Of a stretch of DNA of 64,000 nucleotides, positions 12,926 to 23,410 are shown in pieces. The position numbers and the translations under genes were made by a program. Position 1 is the stretch's first letter. Every line of letters starts with the position of its first letter. The DNA is from Streptomyces orinoci (GTDB taxonomy: Bacteria > Actinomycetota > Actinomycetes > Streptomycetales > Streptomycetaceae): NCBI RefSeq assembly GCF_003121295.1, contig NZ_PHNC01000007.1, positions 124,001 to 188,000 of the forward strand, written 5' to 3'. The notes below the pieces were generated by a model. That model was not told the origin of the DNA and searched no databases. It was given only the letters and a program-made list of their open reading frames with translations.

Positions 12926-14208
12926 GTCAGATTCCCGTCCACGACCGTCGCCCGGCCCCGCAGGAAGGTGTGGGTGACGCGCCCCGGCAGCTCAAGGCCC
13001 TGGTAGGGGGTGTTGCGGCTGCGGGAGGCGAAGCCCGCGGGGTCCACCACACCACGGTAAGCGGAATCGACCAGGGTGAGGTTGGCGGGCTCTCCGGCGG
13101 CGATGGGCCGGCCGTGCCCCGCCAGCCGGCCGATGGCGGCCGGGCGGAAGGACATCCGGTCGGCGACCCCGGCCCAGTCCAGCAGGCCGGTGTCCACCAT
13201 GGTGTGCTGGACCACCGACAGGGCGGTCTCCAGGCCCACCATGCCCATGGCGGCCGCACCCCACTCGCAGTCCTTGTCCTCGTGCGGGTGCGGGGCGTGG
13301 TCGGTGGCCACACAGTCGATGGTGCCGTCGGCCAGCGCCTCGCGCAGGGCCCGTACATCGGCCTCGGTGCGCAGCGGCGGGTTGACCTTGTAGACCGGGT
13401 TGTAGCTGCGCACCAGTTCGTCGGTGAGCAGCAGGTGGTGCGGGGTGACCTCGGCGGTCACATTCCAGCCCTTGGACTTGGCCCAGCGGACGATCTCCAC
13501 CGAGCCGGCGGTGGACAGATGGCAGATATGCACCCGGGAGCCGACATGGGCGGCCAGCAGCACATCGCGGGCGATGATCGACTCCTCGGCGACGGCCGGC
13601 CAGCCGCCCAGGCCCAGCTCGGCGGAGACCACGCCCTCGTTCATCTGAGCGCCCTCGGTCAGCCGCGGCTCCTGGGCGTGCTGGGCGATGACGCCGTCGA
13701 AGGCCTTCACATACTCCAGCGCCCGCCGCATGATCACGGCGTCGTCCACGCACTTGCCGTCGTCGGAGAAGACCCGCACGCCGGCGGCGGAGTCGTGCAT
13801 GGCGCCCAGCTCGGCGAGCTTCTTGCCCTCCAGGCCCACGGTGACCGCGCCCACCGGCTGGACGTCGCAGTAGCCGGACTGCCGGCCCAGCCGCCAGACC
13901 TGCTCCACCACACCGGCGGTATCGGCCACCGGGAAGGTGTTGGCCATGGCGTGTACGGCGGTGTAGCCGCCGACGGCGGCGGCACGGGTGCCGGTCAGGA
14001 CGGTCTCGGAGTCCTCCCGGCCGGGCTCGCGCAGATGGGTGTGCAGGTCCACCAGGCCGGGCAGCAGGATCCGGCCGTCCGCCTCGATGACGGTGGCGCC
14101 GTCGGCGTCCAGGCCGGTGCCCACCGCGGCGATGGTCTCGCCGTCGATCAGGACGTCCTGCGGCTCGCCGCCCAGCGGCCGGGCGCCGCGGATCAGGGTC
14201 TTGCTCAT
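12922..14208 (-). CDS. pyrC: Dihydroorotase
   Basis: Zinc amidohydrolase that cyclises carbamoyl aspartate to dihydroorotate. The type I metal motif [10 protein letters not shown] lies near residue 56, followed by [36 protein letters not shown] contributes further metal and substrate contacts. The length of 428 residues is typical. The stop overlaps the next gene's ATG by 4 nt. A G-rich 73-nt gap separates it from pyrB. Confidence 0.97.
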   Translation of the reverse strand: MSKTLIRGARPLGGEPQDVLIDGETIAAVGTGLDADGATVIEADGRILLPGLVDLHTHLREPGREDSETVLTGTRAAAVGGYTAVHAMANTFPVADTAGVVEQVWRLGRQSGYCDVQPVGAVTVGLEGKKLAELGAMHDSAAGVRVFSDDGKCVDDAVIMRRALEYVKAFDGVIAQHAQEPRLTEGAQMNEGVVSAELGLGGWPAVAEESIIARDVLLAAHVGSRVHICHLSTAGSVEIVRWAKSKGWNVTAEVTPHHLLLTDELVRSYNPVYKVNPPLRTEADVRALREALADGTIDCVATDHAPHPHEDKDCEWGAAAMGMVGLETALSVVQHTMVDTGLLDWAGVADRMSFRPAAIGRLAGHGRPIAAGEPANLTLVDSAYRGVVDPAGFASRSRNTPYQGLELPGRVTHTFLRGRATVVDGNLT

Positions 14209-14250
14209 GATCGCTGCATCTCCTCAGGGGTTCCGCCGAGCGGGCGGTGC

Positions 14251-14282
14251 GGGTGGTCGGTGGGGGCGGGGGCGGGGGCGGT
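14251..14282 (+). other. G-rich tract between pyrB and pyrC
   Basis: The plus strand carries GGG, then three GGGGG runs separated by single C. This is four G-tracts, enough for a potential G-quadruplex on the template strand of the pyr operon; the transcript itself would be C-rich. The tract runs to the end of pyrB. Confidence 0.4.
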
Positions 14283-15262
14283 CACTGCTCACCTGTCGTA
14301 CGGTTTCCCGCCACCGCGGGCTCCGCGCCGCCCAGCAGCAGATAGAGCACGGCCATCCGGATGGAGACGCCGTTGGCGACCTGCTCCACCGCGGTGCAGC
14401 GCGGGGAGTCGGCGACCTCGGCAGTGATCTCCATGCCCCGGTTCATCGGGCCGGGGTGCATCACGATGGCGTGCTCCGGCATCCGGGCCATCCGCTCGGA
14501 GTCCAGGCCGTAGCGGCGGGCGTACTCCCGCTCGGTGGGGAAGAAGGCGGCGTTCATCCGCTCACGCTGGACGCGCAGCATCATCACCGCGTCGGACTTG
14601 GGCAGCACCGCGTCCAGGTCGTAGGAGACCTCGCAGGGCCAGTGCTCCACGCCGATGGGCACCAGGGTGGGCGGGGCGACCAGGGTGACCTGGGCGCCCA
14701 GGGTGGTCAGCAGATGGACGTTGGAGCGGGCCACCCGGCTGTGCAGGACATCGCCCACGATGGTGATCCGGCGGCCGTCCAGGTCACGGCCGAGCCCGGC
14801 GTCCGGGCCCACCAGCCGGCGGCGCATGGTGAAGGCGTCCAGCAGGGCCTGGGTGGGGTGCTCATGGGTGCCGTCGCCGGCGTTGACCACGGCGCCCTCG
14901 ATCCAGCCGGAGTTGGCCAGCCGGTAGGGGGCGCCCGAATCGTGGTGGCGGATGACCACCGCGTCCGCGCCCATGGCCTCCAGGGTCAGTGCGGTGTCCT
15001 TGAGCGACTCGCCCTTGGAGACCGAGGAGCCCTTGGCGGAGAAGTTGATGACATCGGCCGACAGCCGCTTGGCGGCGGCCTCGAAGGAGATGCGGGTGCG
15101 GGTGGAGTCCTCGAAGAAGAGGTTGACCACGGTGCGGCCGCGCAGGGTCGGCAGCTTCTTGATCGGCCGGTCGGCGACCCGGGCCATCTCCTCGGCGGTG
15201 TCGAGGATCAGCACGGCGTCGTCGCGGGAGAGGTCGGCGGCCGAGATGAGGTGACGCTTCAT
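14282..15262 (-). CDS. pyrB: Aspartate carbamoyltransferase catalytic subunit
   Basis: Joins carbamoyl phosphate to aspartate, the committed pyrimidine step. The phosphate-binding motif is [12 protein letters not shown]. The aspartate-domain motif [18 protein letters not shown] and [12 protein letters not shown] are intact. The length of 326 residues is typical of a stand-alone catalytic chain. No pyrI regulatory gene follows, as usual in actinobacteria. The ATG at 15262 lies 92 nt after pyrR. Confidence 0.97.
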   Translation of the reverse strand: MKRHLISAADLSRDDAVLILDTAEEMARVADRPIKKLPTLRGRTVVNLFFEDSTRTRISFEAAAKRLSADVINFSAKGSSVSKGESLKDTALTLEAMGADAVVIRHHDSGAPYRLANSGWIEGAVVNAGDGTHEHPTQALLDAFTMRRRLVGPDAGLGRDLDGRRITIVGDVLHSRVARSNVHLLTTLGAQVTLVAPPTLVPIGVEHWPCEVSYDLDAVLPKSDAVMMLRVQRERMNAAFFPTEREYARRYGLDSERMARMPEHAIVMHPGPMNRGMEITAEVADSPRCTAVEQVANGVSIRMAVLYLLLGGAEPAVAGNRTTGEQ

Positions 15263-15354
15263 CCGGATTACTCCGATGTTGGGGAGGTATGCGGGAGTAC
15301 TGGCCGGGCATGCGGGCTCGCGGGCCCGGTGCCACCGGGTCCGCTGTGGGTCCG

Positions 15355-15918
15355 CTACTGCCCGGCGGGGGCCGGGTGCACGCCGAGCAGGACGCTGTCG
15401 CGCCCGTCCTCCTCGGTGAGCTGCACCTTGACCGTCTCCCGCAACGACGTGGGGAGGTTCTTGCCGACATAGTCGGCGCGGATGGGAAGTTCGCGGTGGC
15501 CGCGGTCCACCAGGACCGCCAGCTGTACGGCGCGCGGGCGGCCGATGTCGTTCAGCGCGTCCAGCGCGGCGCGGATGGTGCGGCCGGAGAAGAGCACATC
15601 GTCCACCAGGACCACCAGCCGGCCGTCGATGCCCTCACCGGGGATCTCGGTACGGGCCAGCGCACGGGCCGGGCGCAGCCGGAGGTCGTCGCGGTACATG
15701 GTGATGTCGAGGGAGCCGACCGGGGTGCGGGCGCCGGTGATCTCCTGGAGTTTGGCGGCCAGCCGGTGGGCGAGGAAGACACCCCGGGTGGGAATGCCGA
15801 GCAGCACCACATCGTCCGCGCCCTTGGCGCGCTCGACGATTTCGTGGGCGATGCGGGTGAGAACCCGGGCGATGTCCGGTGCTTCTAGCACGGGACGCGC
15901 CGGAGCATTTGCGTCCAT
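15355..15918 (-). CDS. pyrR: PyrR pyrimidine operon regulator / uracil phosphoribosyltransferase
   Basis: UMP-responsive RNA-binding regulator with a phosphoribosyltransferase fold. The PRPP loop is [32 protein letters not shown] and [17 protein letters not shown] are typical PyrR segments. The length is 187 residues. It is the first gene of the pyr operon. The ATG at 15918 has a perfect AAGGAGGT ribosome binding site, and a PyrR-type loop lies immediately upstream of that site, pointing to translational autoregulation. Confidence 0.96.
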   Translation of the reverse strand: MDANAPARPVLEAPDIARVLTRIAHEIVERAKGADDVVLLGIPTRGVFLAHRLAAKLQEITGARTPVGSLDITMYRDDLRLRPARALARTEIPGEGIDGRLVVLVDDVLFSGRTIRAALDALNDIGRPRAVQLAVLVDRGHRELPIRADYVGKNLPTSLRETVKVQLTEEDGRDSVLLGVHPAPAGQ

Positions 15919-15925
15919 ACGAAAC

Positions 15926-15953
15926 GGACCTCCTTCTCCGCCTCACGGGACGG
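15926..15953 (-). promoter_or_regulatory. PyrR RNA-binding loop and pyrR ribosome binding site
   Basis: The minus-strand RNA reads CCGUCCCGUGAGGCGG (15938-15953). The core UCCCGUGAGGC fits the known PyrR binding-loop consensus UCCNGNGAGGY, closed by a CCG/CGG stem. The Shine-Dalgarno AAGGAGG (15929-15935) begins two bases further on. PyrR-UMP bound here should block ribosome loading, as shown for mycobacterial pyrR leaders. No terminator/antiterminator pair is visible. Confidence 0.75.
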
Positions 15954-16050
15954 ACATTAAAGGACGTCGAAATTGCGTGGTCCACCGTACCAGTACCGCC
16001 GAGGGCCGGTGAACGGGCCCTTGGCCGGTGCACCGCATGAACCATTCGGC

Positions 16051-16080
16051 TTGACGAAGGCAGATTACGCTGCGTAACCT
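16051..16080 (+). promoter_or_regulatory. bldD promoter
   Basis: TTGACG (16051-16056) and TAACCT (16075-16080) are 18 nt apart, a good principal-sigma match, with the expected start about 30 nt before the bldD ATG. A BldD operator lies inside the promoter spacer. Confidence 0.65.
16064..16078. promoter_or_regulatory. BldD operator (autoregulatory box)
   Basis: ATTACGCTGCGTAAC matches every fixed position of the published BldD box NTNACNC(A/T)GNGTNAN, and its 13-bp centre is a perfect palindrome around T. It sits between the -35 and -10 of bldD. A second, weaker site with the older AGTGA/TCAC half-site pattern follows at about 16080-16090. Confidence 0.8.
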
Positions 16081-16115
16081 CACAGTGAGTTACCACTCTT
16101 CGTCCGGGGAGCTTT

Positions 16116-16616
16116 ATGTCCAGCGAATACGCCAAACAGCTCGGGGCCAAGCTCCGTGCCATCCGCACCCAGCAGGGACTCTCCCTCCATGGAGTCGAGG
16201 AAAAGTCCCAGGGGCGCTGGAAGGCCGTGGTGGTGGGCTCGTACGAGCGCGGCGACCGTGCCGTGACCGTGCAGCGCCTGGCCGAGCTGGCCGACTTCTA
16301 CGGCGTGCCCGTGCAGGAGCTGCTGCCCGGCACCACGCCGGGCGGCGCCGCCGAGCCCCCGCCGAAGCTGGTGCTGGACCTTGAGCGGCTGGCCCATGTC
16401 CCGGCCGAGAAGGCGGGTCCGCTCCAGCGTTATGCCGCCACCATTCAGAGCCAGCGCGGCGACTACAACGGCAAGGTCCTCTCCATCCGCCAGGACGACC
16501 TGCGCACTCTTGCCGTCATCTATGACCAGTCGCCTTCGGTGCTGACCGAGCAGCTGATCAGCTGGGGCGTGCTGGACGCGGATGCCCGTCGCGCCGTGCA
16601 GCACGAGGACGCCTGA
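16116..16616 (+). CDS. bldD: BldD, cyclic-di-GMP-responsive master developmental regulator
   Basis: Represses sporulation genes during vegetative growth when dimerised by cyclic di-GMP. Residues 1-80 are an XRE-type helix-turn-helix domain (LGAKLRAIRTQQGLSLHGVE). The C-terminal domain carries the cyclic-di-GMP signature RGD-(8 residues)-RQDD, seen as RGDYNGKVLSIRQDD. The length is 166 residues. The ATG at 16116 has GGGGAG upstream. It is divergent from the pyr operon and convergent with nusB. Confidence 0.97.
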   Translation: MSSEYAKQLGAKLRAIRTQQGLSLHGVEEKSQGRWKAVVVGSYERGDRAVTVQRLAELADFYGVPVQELLPGTTPGGAAEPPPKLVLDLERLAHVPAEKAGPLQRYAATIQSQRGDYNGKVLSIRQDDLRTLAVIYDQSPSVLTEQLISWGVLDADARRAVQHEDA

Positions 16617-16635
16617 CCTCCGCTCTTGTCCGATA

Positions 16636-16687
16636 AAACCGCCGTGGGGCGGGAAACCTGATCAGGTTTCCCGCCCCACGGCGGTTT
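16636..16687. terminator. Bidirectional terminator between bldD and nusB
   Basis: A 52-bp perfect palindrome (26-nt arms, AAACCGCCGTGGGGCGGG... outer end) lies 19 nt after bldD and 22 nt after nusB. It ends in TTT on one side and AAA on the other, so it can serve both convergent transcripts. Confidence 0.88.
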
Positions 16688-16709
16688 CGCGTCATCGTCC
16701 GCAAAGGGT

Positions 16710-17138
16710 TCAGGAACGCCGGATGTTCGGCTTCAGCTCCTTGAACCGGCCCAGCAGACCATTGACGAAGGTGGGCGATTCGTCGGTGGAGAACTCCTTG
16801 GCCAGCTGCACGGCCTCGTCGATGGCCACCGCGTCCGGGGTCTCGTCCTCCCAGATCAGCTCGTACGCACCGAGCCGGACGATGTTCCGGTCGGCGGCCG
16901 GCATCCGGTCCAGGTCCCAGTCCACCGCATAGGTCTTGATCAGCTCGTCGATCCGGTCCACATGCCCGGCGTACCCCTCGACCAGCCGCATGGTGTACTC
17001 GGTGACCGGCGGCTGCCGGTCGTCGGTCCGTGAGTGCCGGATCCAGTCGGCGAGCACCGTCTGCACGGTGGTACCGCGCTGGTCGGCCTCGAAGAGGATC
17101 TGGAAGGCGCGCTTACGGGCCTTGCTACGGGCGGCCAC
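16710..17138 (-). CDS. nusB: Transcription antitermination factor NusB
   Basis: Binds boxA RNA with NusE during rRNA antitermination. The all-helical 142-residue protein shows the family pattern: N-terminal SKARKRAFQILFEADQRG, then NIVRLGAYELIWEDETPDAV and the conserved NGLLGRF near the C-terminus. It begins 2 nt after the efp stop, so the two are cotranscribed. Confidence 0.96.
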   Translation of the reverse strand: MAARSKARKRAFQILFEADQRGTTVQTVLADWIRHSRTDDRQPPVTEYTMRLVEGYAGHVDRIDELIKTYAVDWDLDRMPAADRNIVRLGAYELIWEDETPDAVAIDEAVQLAKEFSTDESPTFVNGLLGRFKELKPNIRRS

Positions 17139-17140
17139 GG

Positions 17141-17707
17141 TTAGCTGTTCACCCGGCCGAGGTAATCACCGGTGCGGGTGTCAACCTTGATCTTCTCGCC
17201 GGTGGAGATGAACAGCGGGACCTGGATCTCGTAGCCGGTCTCCAGGGTGGCGGGCTTGGTGCCACCGGTGGAGCGGTCGCCCTGGACGCCCGGGTCGGTG
17301 TGCTGGATGGTCAGCTCGACGGCGGCCGGGAGCTCGACATAGAGCACCTCGCCCTCGTGCTGGGCGACCGAGGCCTCGAAGCCCTCGATCAGGAAGTTGG
17401 CGGCGTCACCGACCGTCTTGCGGTCGATGTGCAGCTGGTCGTAGGTCTGCATGTCCATGAAGACGAAGTAGTCGCCGTCCATGTACGAGAACTGCATGTC
17501 GCGGCGGTCAACGGTGGCCGTCTCGACCTTGACACCGGCGTTGAAGGTCTTGTCGACCACCTTGCCGGAGAGCACGTTCTTGAGCTTGGTGCGCACGAAG
17601 GCGGGGCCCTTGCCAGGCTTGACGTGCTGGAACTCGACGACGGACCAGAGCTGGCCGCCTTCGAGCTTGAGCACCATGCCGTTCTTGAGGTCGTTCGTGG
17701 AAGCCAC
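17141..17707 (-). CDS. efp: Translation elongation factor P
   Basis: Relieves ribosome stalling at polyproline. The 188-residue protein has the three-barrel layout. The tip loop reads VKPGKGPAF with lysine at position 34. This PGKGP loop is typical of the actinobacterial subfamily that works without lysine modification, and no modification enzymes are encoded nearby. The C-terminal oligonucleotide-binding-fold signature ([19 protein letters not shown]) is intact. It sits upstream of nusB, with a 45-nt gap after the M24 gene. Confidence 0.96.
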   Translation of the reverse strand: MASTNDLKNGMVLKLEGGQLWSVVEFQHVKPGKGPAFVRTKLKNVLSGKVVDKTFNAGVKVETATVDRRDMQFSYMDGDYFVFMDMQTYDQLHIDRKTVGDAANFLIEGFEASVAQHEGEVLYVELPAAVELTIQHTDPGVQGDRSTGGTKPATLETGYEIQVPLFISTGEKIKVDTRTGDYLGRVNS

Positions 17708-17752
17708 GGTTGCGGAATCTCCTGGACTGAACTGGGACCCCGAAGGCGCGCG

Positions 17753-18874
17753 CTACAGCGCGAGCAGCTCCTTGGTCGTGATGGTGAGTAGCTCGGGTCC
17801 GCCATCCGCCTCGGGGCGGACGACGAGCGTGTCATCGATCCGGACGCCGCCCCGCCCCGGGAGGTGGACTCCCGGATCTACGGTGACCGGCACGCAAGCG
17901 TCCAGTTTACCCATGGCCGAGGGCGCCAGACGCGGGTCCTCGCCGTTTTCCAGTCCCACCCCGTGCCCGATGGACGGGCCGACCCGCTCACCGTGCCCGG
18001 CCGCCTCCAGCACCCGGCGCGCTGCCCGGTCCACCTCCCGGTACGGCGTCCCCGGCGCCAGCGCCTCCCGCCCGGCCCGCTGGGCGGCGAAGACCTGGTC
18101 GTACAGCTCGATCTGCCACTCGGCGGGCGAGGTGCCGATGACAAAGGTACGGGCGATCTCGCTGTGGTAGCCCCGGTAGTCGGCGCCCAGGCAGACGCTG
18201 AGGAAATCGCCCTCCTCCACCCGCCGGTCGGTCGGCACATGCCCGGCCAGCCCGGAATGCGGGCCGGTGCCCACCGAGGTGGGGAAGGCCGCGCCGCCCG
18301 CCCCGTGGTCCACCAGCCGCCGCTCCAGCTCCAGGGCCAGATGCCGCTCGGTGCGGCCCACCAGGATGGACTCCAGCAGCTCGCCCAGCGCCTGGTCGGC
18401 GATCTCGGCGGCGATGCGCAGCGCGGCGATCTCCTCGCCGTCCTTGACGATGCGCTGCTGCTCCACCGCCGGGCCCAGGTCCTCCAGGTGCAGCCGGGGA
18501 GCCACCGAGCGCATGGCGCGGTGGCGCGCCACGGTCAGATGGTGTTCCTCGACCGCCAGGGTCTCCACCCCGGCGCCGGCGGCCCGCTCGGCGGCGGCCA
18601 CCGCCGGGTCGCCCTCCGCGCTGGGCAGCAGCTGCACCCGCAGGTCCTCGGCGGGCCGTCCGGCCGGGCCGGTGCCGGCCGAGTGGTCGGCGAAGGGGTC
18701 CACCGTGCACAGCAGCAGGTCATGGCCGGGGCCGACCAGCAGCACGGACCCCGGCGGGGCACCGCCCGCCAGGTATCGGACATTGGCCGGACCGGTCACC
18801 AGGGCGGCCTCGCTGCCACCGGTGACACACCGTTCGAGGAGCCGTGAGCGCCGTGCCGCGTACACGTCGGACAT
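17753..18874 (-). CDS. M24 (creatinase/prolidase-fold) peptidase-like protein with altered metal site
   Basis: 373 residues with an N-terminal creatinase-like domain (about 1-140) and a C-terminal pita-bread domain. It aligns with Xaa-Pro peptidases, but four of five metal ligands differ: Cys228 replaces Asp in VCLGADYRGY, Glu239 replaces Asp in SEIARTF, Asp333 replaces Glu in VDPGVHLPG, and Asp347 replaces Glu in VRIDDTLVV. The histidine of GHGVGL (304) remains. The acidic swaps could still bind metal, but the Cys substitution makes ordinary dinuclear chemistry doubtful. It lies upstream of efp, a common arrangement for aminopeptidase P-like genes. The function is uncertain. Confidence 0.8.
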   Translation of the reverse strand: MSDVYAARRSRLLERCVTGGSEAALVTGPANVRYLAGGAPPGSVLLVGPGHDLLLCTVDPFADHSAGTGPAGRPAEDLRVQLLPSAEGDPAVAAAERAAGAGVETLAVEEHHLTVARHRAMRSVAPRLHLEDLGPAVEQQRIVKDGEEIAALRIAAEIADQALGELLESILVGRTERHLALELERRLVDHGAGGAAFPTSVGTGPHSGLAGHVPTDRRVEEGDFLSVCLGADYRGYHSEIARTFVIGTSPAEWQIELYDQVFAAQRAGREALAPGTPYREVDRAARRVLEAAGHGERVGPSIGHGVGLENGEDPRLAPSAMGKLDACVPVTVDPGVHLPGRGGVRIDDTLVVRPEADGGPELLTITTKELLAL

Positions 18875-18931
18875 GCTTCGAGCGTACGTACGGCGACCGG
18901 AACCGTCCGTTCCAGCGCGTCCGACCGGGCT

Positions 18932-19720
18932 TTACCAGCCGCCGGGCGCGGTCAGCGCGCGGGTGACGGTCTCGTCCAGCAGCCGGGCGGTGGTGGCCAC
19001 ATCCTGCTGGGAGTTGTCGATGATGGGCAGCCCGGAGCCGTACCAGCCGGCCATCCGGCCGTGGATACGGGCCACCTCCTCGTCACCGAGGCGGCGGTTG
19101 CCGCTGCGCTCGGCGTTGCGCTCCAGCACCACCTCCAGGCCCGGCAGCAGCACCACGGGCAGCAGGCCGGGGCCCACATGCCGCTTCCAGCCGCCCAGGC
19201 CCACCGAGGGCCAGTCGGGGAAGACGGCGTCGTCGATGATGCAGGAGATGCCGTTGGCGATGAAGTTACGTGCGGCGAAGCCGCAGGTGCGGCGGGCGAG
19301 GCGGTACTGGGCCTCGGAGTGGTCGTTCCACCCGGACTGGGGGTCGGCGAAGCCCGAGCGCACCCACTCCCGGACGTCGTCCAGGCTGATGTGGGCGGTG
19401 GGCGTGGCGCGGGTGTCCGCCCAGTGGCGGGCCACGGTGGTCTTTCCGGCGCCCGCCGGGCCGATCAGCAGCACCGCCACCGGGGCCCGCAGGGCGTCGG
19501 CCGGGACGGTGGTCCCGGGTACGGCCTGCGCGGCGGGTACGGCCTGCGCGGGCGCGGCGGGGGCGGGCGGTGCCGGGAAGTGTCCGGGCGGGGGCGGCGG
19601 CCCGGGAACCGGCGGCGGGCTCACCGGCCGGGGAGCGGGGGCCGCCCAGCCGGGCGCGGCCGGTATCGGCCGCCGGCCGTCCCCCCTTGGTGGCAGCGGC
19701 TCTCCCCCTGCGTGCTGCAT
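18932..19720 (-). CDS. P-loop ATPase/kinase-like protein with proline-rich N-terminus
   Basis: 262 residues. Residues 1-75 are low-complexity Pro/Ala sequence. The rest is a P-loop domain with Walker A GPAGAGKTT (87-95), followed by SLDDVREWVRSGFADPQ and CIIDDAVFPDW, resembling small AAA/zeta-toxin or phosphotransferase-type kinases. The substrate cannot be told from sequence. It lies between aroQ and the M24/efp genes on the same strand and probably belongs to the long transcript, though the gaps on both sides (120 and 57 nt) are not tight. Confidence 0.75.
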   Translation of the reverse strand: MQHAGGEPLPPRGDGRRPIPAAPGWAAPAPRPVSPPPVPGPPPPPGHFPAPPAPAAPAQAVPAAQAVPGTTVPADALRAPVAVLLIGPAGAGKTTVARHWADTRATPTAHISLDDVREWVRSGFADPQSGWNDHSEAQYRLARRTCGFAARNFIANGISCIIDDAVFPDWPSVGLGGWKRHVGPGLLPVVLLPGLEVVLERNAERSGNRRLGDEEVARIHGRMAGWYGSGLPIIDNSQQDVATTARLLDETVTRALTAPGGW

Positions 19721-19840
19721 CCGACTGGCACTCCGTCTCGTACTGGCGTTTGGGCGGGTTGAGGTTACCCGAGACGGCCGCGGCGGGCCGCCGGGCGGTC
19801 AACGGCCCGCCGGCCCGGAAAGTGCCCTCAAGCGGCCGGG

Positions 19841-21414
<1,574 letters not shown>

Positions 21415-21438
21415 CTATGAAACCGGATGGACTGCCGG

Positions 21439-21954
21439 TCAGGGGCCCTTGAGGCCGAGGGCCTCGATCACCGCATCGGCGACCTGGGCGGGAGTACGGC
21501 CGCCGGTGGGCACCACCGCCCGGGCGACCTCGGTGTACAGCGGGCGGCGCTGCTCCATCAGCTCGCGCCACCGCTTGCGGGGGTTGACCGCGAGCAGCGG
21601 GCGCGGGCCGTCCAGCCCCACCCGCCGTACCGCGTCGGCGAGTTCGACCTCCAGGAAGACCACCGGCAGTCCGGCCAGCAGGGCGCGGGTGGCGGGGTCC
21701 ATGACCGCGCCGCCGCCGAGCGAGAGCACCCCCTGGTGCTCCTCGACCGCGGCCCGCACCGCCCGCCGCTCCAGCTCGCGGAAGTGCGGCTCGCCGTCCT
21801 CCAGGAAGATGTCCGGGATGGGCTTGCCGGCCATCGCCTCGATATCGGCGTCGGTGTCCCGGTAGCCGGTCTCCAGCCGCCGGGCGAGCAGGGCGCCGAT
21901 GGTGGACTTGCCCGCTCCGGGCGGGCCCACCAGCACCGCCAGCGGCCCGGTCAC
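21439..21954 (-). CDS. aroK: Shikimate kinase
   Basis: Phosphorylates shikimate with ATP. The 171-residue protein has Walker [10 protein letters not shown], the shikimate-binding DTDADIE, the SLGGGAV loop, and the lid arginine region [12 protein letters not shown]. The GTG at 21954 overlaps the aroC stop by 4 nt (GTGA). Confidence 0.97.
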   Translation of the reverse strand: MTGPLAVLVGPPGAGKSTIGALLARRLETGYRDTDADIEAMAGKPIPDIFLEDGEPHFRELERRAVRAAVEEHQGVLSLGGGAVMDPATRALLAGLPVVFLEVELADAVRRVGLDGPRPLLAVNPRKRWRELMEQRRPLYTEVARAVVPTGGRTPAQVADAVIEALGLKGP

Positions 21955-23135
21955 CTGATGGCCAGGTTGTCGAGGTAACCCTGGAGGTTGCGGCGGGTCT
22001 CCGCGACGCTGTCCCCGCCGAACTTCTCCACCACCGCGTCGGCCAGCACCAGGGCCACCATCGCCTCGGCCACGATGCCCGCGGCGGGCACCGCGCAGAC
22101 ATCGGAGCGCTGGTGGTGCGCCTGGGCCGGCTCGCCGGTGGCCACGTCCACCGTGGCCAGGGCGCGGGGCACGGTGGCGATGGGCTTCATGGCGGCGCGT
22201 ACCCGCAGCAGTTCGCCGGTGGTCAGGCCGCCCTCGGTGCCGCCGGAGCGGCCGGTGGAGCGGCGGATGCCGTCCTCGGTGGCGACGATCTCGTCATGCG
22301 CCTGCGAACCGGGCACCCGGGCCAGCTCGAAGCCGTCGCCGACCTCCACGCCCTTGATGGCCTGAATGCCCATCAGGGCACCGGCCAGCCGGGCGTCCAG
22401 CCGCCGGTCCCAGTGCACATGCGAGCCCAGGCCCACCGGCACGCCATAGGCCAGCACCTCGACCACACCGCCCAGGGTGTCGCCGTCCTTGTGCGCCTGG
22501 TCGATCTCCGCGACCATCGCCTTGCTCGCGGCCTGGTCCAGGCAGCGCACCGGGTCGGCGTCCAGCCGCTCCACATCGGAGGGCTTGGGGTGGACGCCAT
22601 AGGGCGCCTTGGCGGAGGCCAGCTCCACCACATGGGAGACGATCTCGATGCCGGCCGCCTCCTTGAGGAAGGACCGGGCCACCGCGCCCAGCGCCACCCG
22701 GGCCGCGGTCTCCCGGGCGCTGGCCCGCTCCAGCACCGGACGGGCCTCGTCAAAGCCGTACTTCTGCATTCCGGCCAGGTCCGCGTGGCCCGGGCGGGGC
22801 CGGGTCAGCGGGGCGTTACGGGCCAGCTCGGCCAGCTCCGCCGGGTCCACCGGGTCGGCCGCCATCACCTTCTCCCACTTGGGCCACTCGGTGTTGCCCA
22901 CCATCACCGCGACCGGGGAGCCCAGGGACAGGCCGTGCCGCACTCCGCCGAGGAAGGTGACCTCGTCGCGCTCGAACTTCATCCGCGCGCCGCGCCCATA
23001 GCCGAGCCGCCGCCGGGCCAGGTGGTCGGCCACCATCCCGGTGGTCACCGGCACGCCGGCGGGAAGTCCCTCCAGCGTCGCCACCAGTGCGGGGCCGTGC
23101 GACTCCCCCGCAGTCAGCCAGCGCAACCTGCTCAA
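21951..23135 (-). CDS. aroC: Chorismate synthase
   Basis: Final shikimate-pathway step, needing reduced FMN. The 394-residue protein starts [20 protein letters not shown]. The segments [20 protein letters not shown] and [12 protein letters not shown] are conserved signatures. The start codon is TTG at 23133-23135: GAGGAG lies a few bases upstream, and an in-frame TGA lies only five codons before it, so no ATG or GTG alternative exists upstream. Confidence 0.97.
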   Translation of the reverse strand: MSRLRWLTAGESHGPALVATLEGLPAGVPVTTGMVADHLARRRLGYGRGARMKFERDEVTFLGGVRHGLSLGSPVAVMVGNTEWPKWEKVMAADPVDPAELAELARNAPLTRPRPGHADLAGMQKYGFDEARPVLERASARETAARVALGAVARSFLKEAAGIEIVSHVVELASAKAPYGVHPKPSDVERLDADPVRCLDQAASKAMVAEIDQAHKDGDTLGGVVEVLAYGVPVGLGSHVHWDRRLDARLAGALMGIQAIKGVEVGDGFELARVPGSQAHDEIVATEDGIRRSTGRSGGTEGGLTTGELLRVRAAMKPIATVPRALATVDVATGEPAQAHHQRSDVCAVPAAGIVAEAMVALVLADAVVEKFGGDSVAETRRNLQGYLDNLAIR

Positions 23136-23261
23136 CGGTGCTCCTCAAGTGCCGGGCCAATGCTCGCCCCGATCCTCCCATGGGCGACCGCCCGCACCGG
23201 GCGCGGGTCCGCGATGCGGACGGGTGGCTGAGACGACAGGTGCCGACTCTTGGCCTGGGCT

Positions 23262-23301
23262 GGGGCGCCCCGTAGGGGCGCGGGGAACTGCGCGACCAGC
23301 C
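23262..23301. repeat. Intergenic repeat copy 2
   Basis: Reads GGGGCGCCCCGTAGGGGCGC then GGGGAACTGCGCGACCAGCC. The last 28 nt are the exact reverse complement of copy 1 (1583-1610). GCGCCCC-GTA-GGGGCGC forms a hairpin. It lies in the 275-nt gap between aroE and aroC; apart from this element I see no gene there, and the aroC promoter may be in the rest. Confidence 0.75.
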
Positions 23302-23410
23302 ACATACGACCCGCACGTGGCCCGCGTCCGTGGGTCATGGGGTGCTCACCGGAGGAACCGCACCGGCCCATGAGCCGCCGGCCATCCGTATTCGCCGCCC
23401 GCTCCCCGGC

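Noticed and set aside
16081..16100. Second BldD site just downstream of the bldD -10
   Set aside because: It fits only the looser AGTGA/TCAC half-site pattern and not the 15-bp consensus, so it is mentioned with the main box and not called separately.
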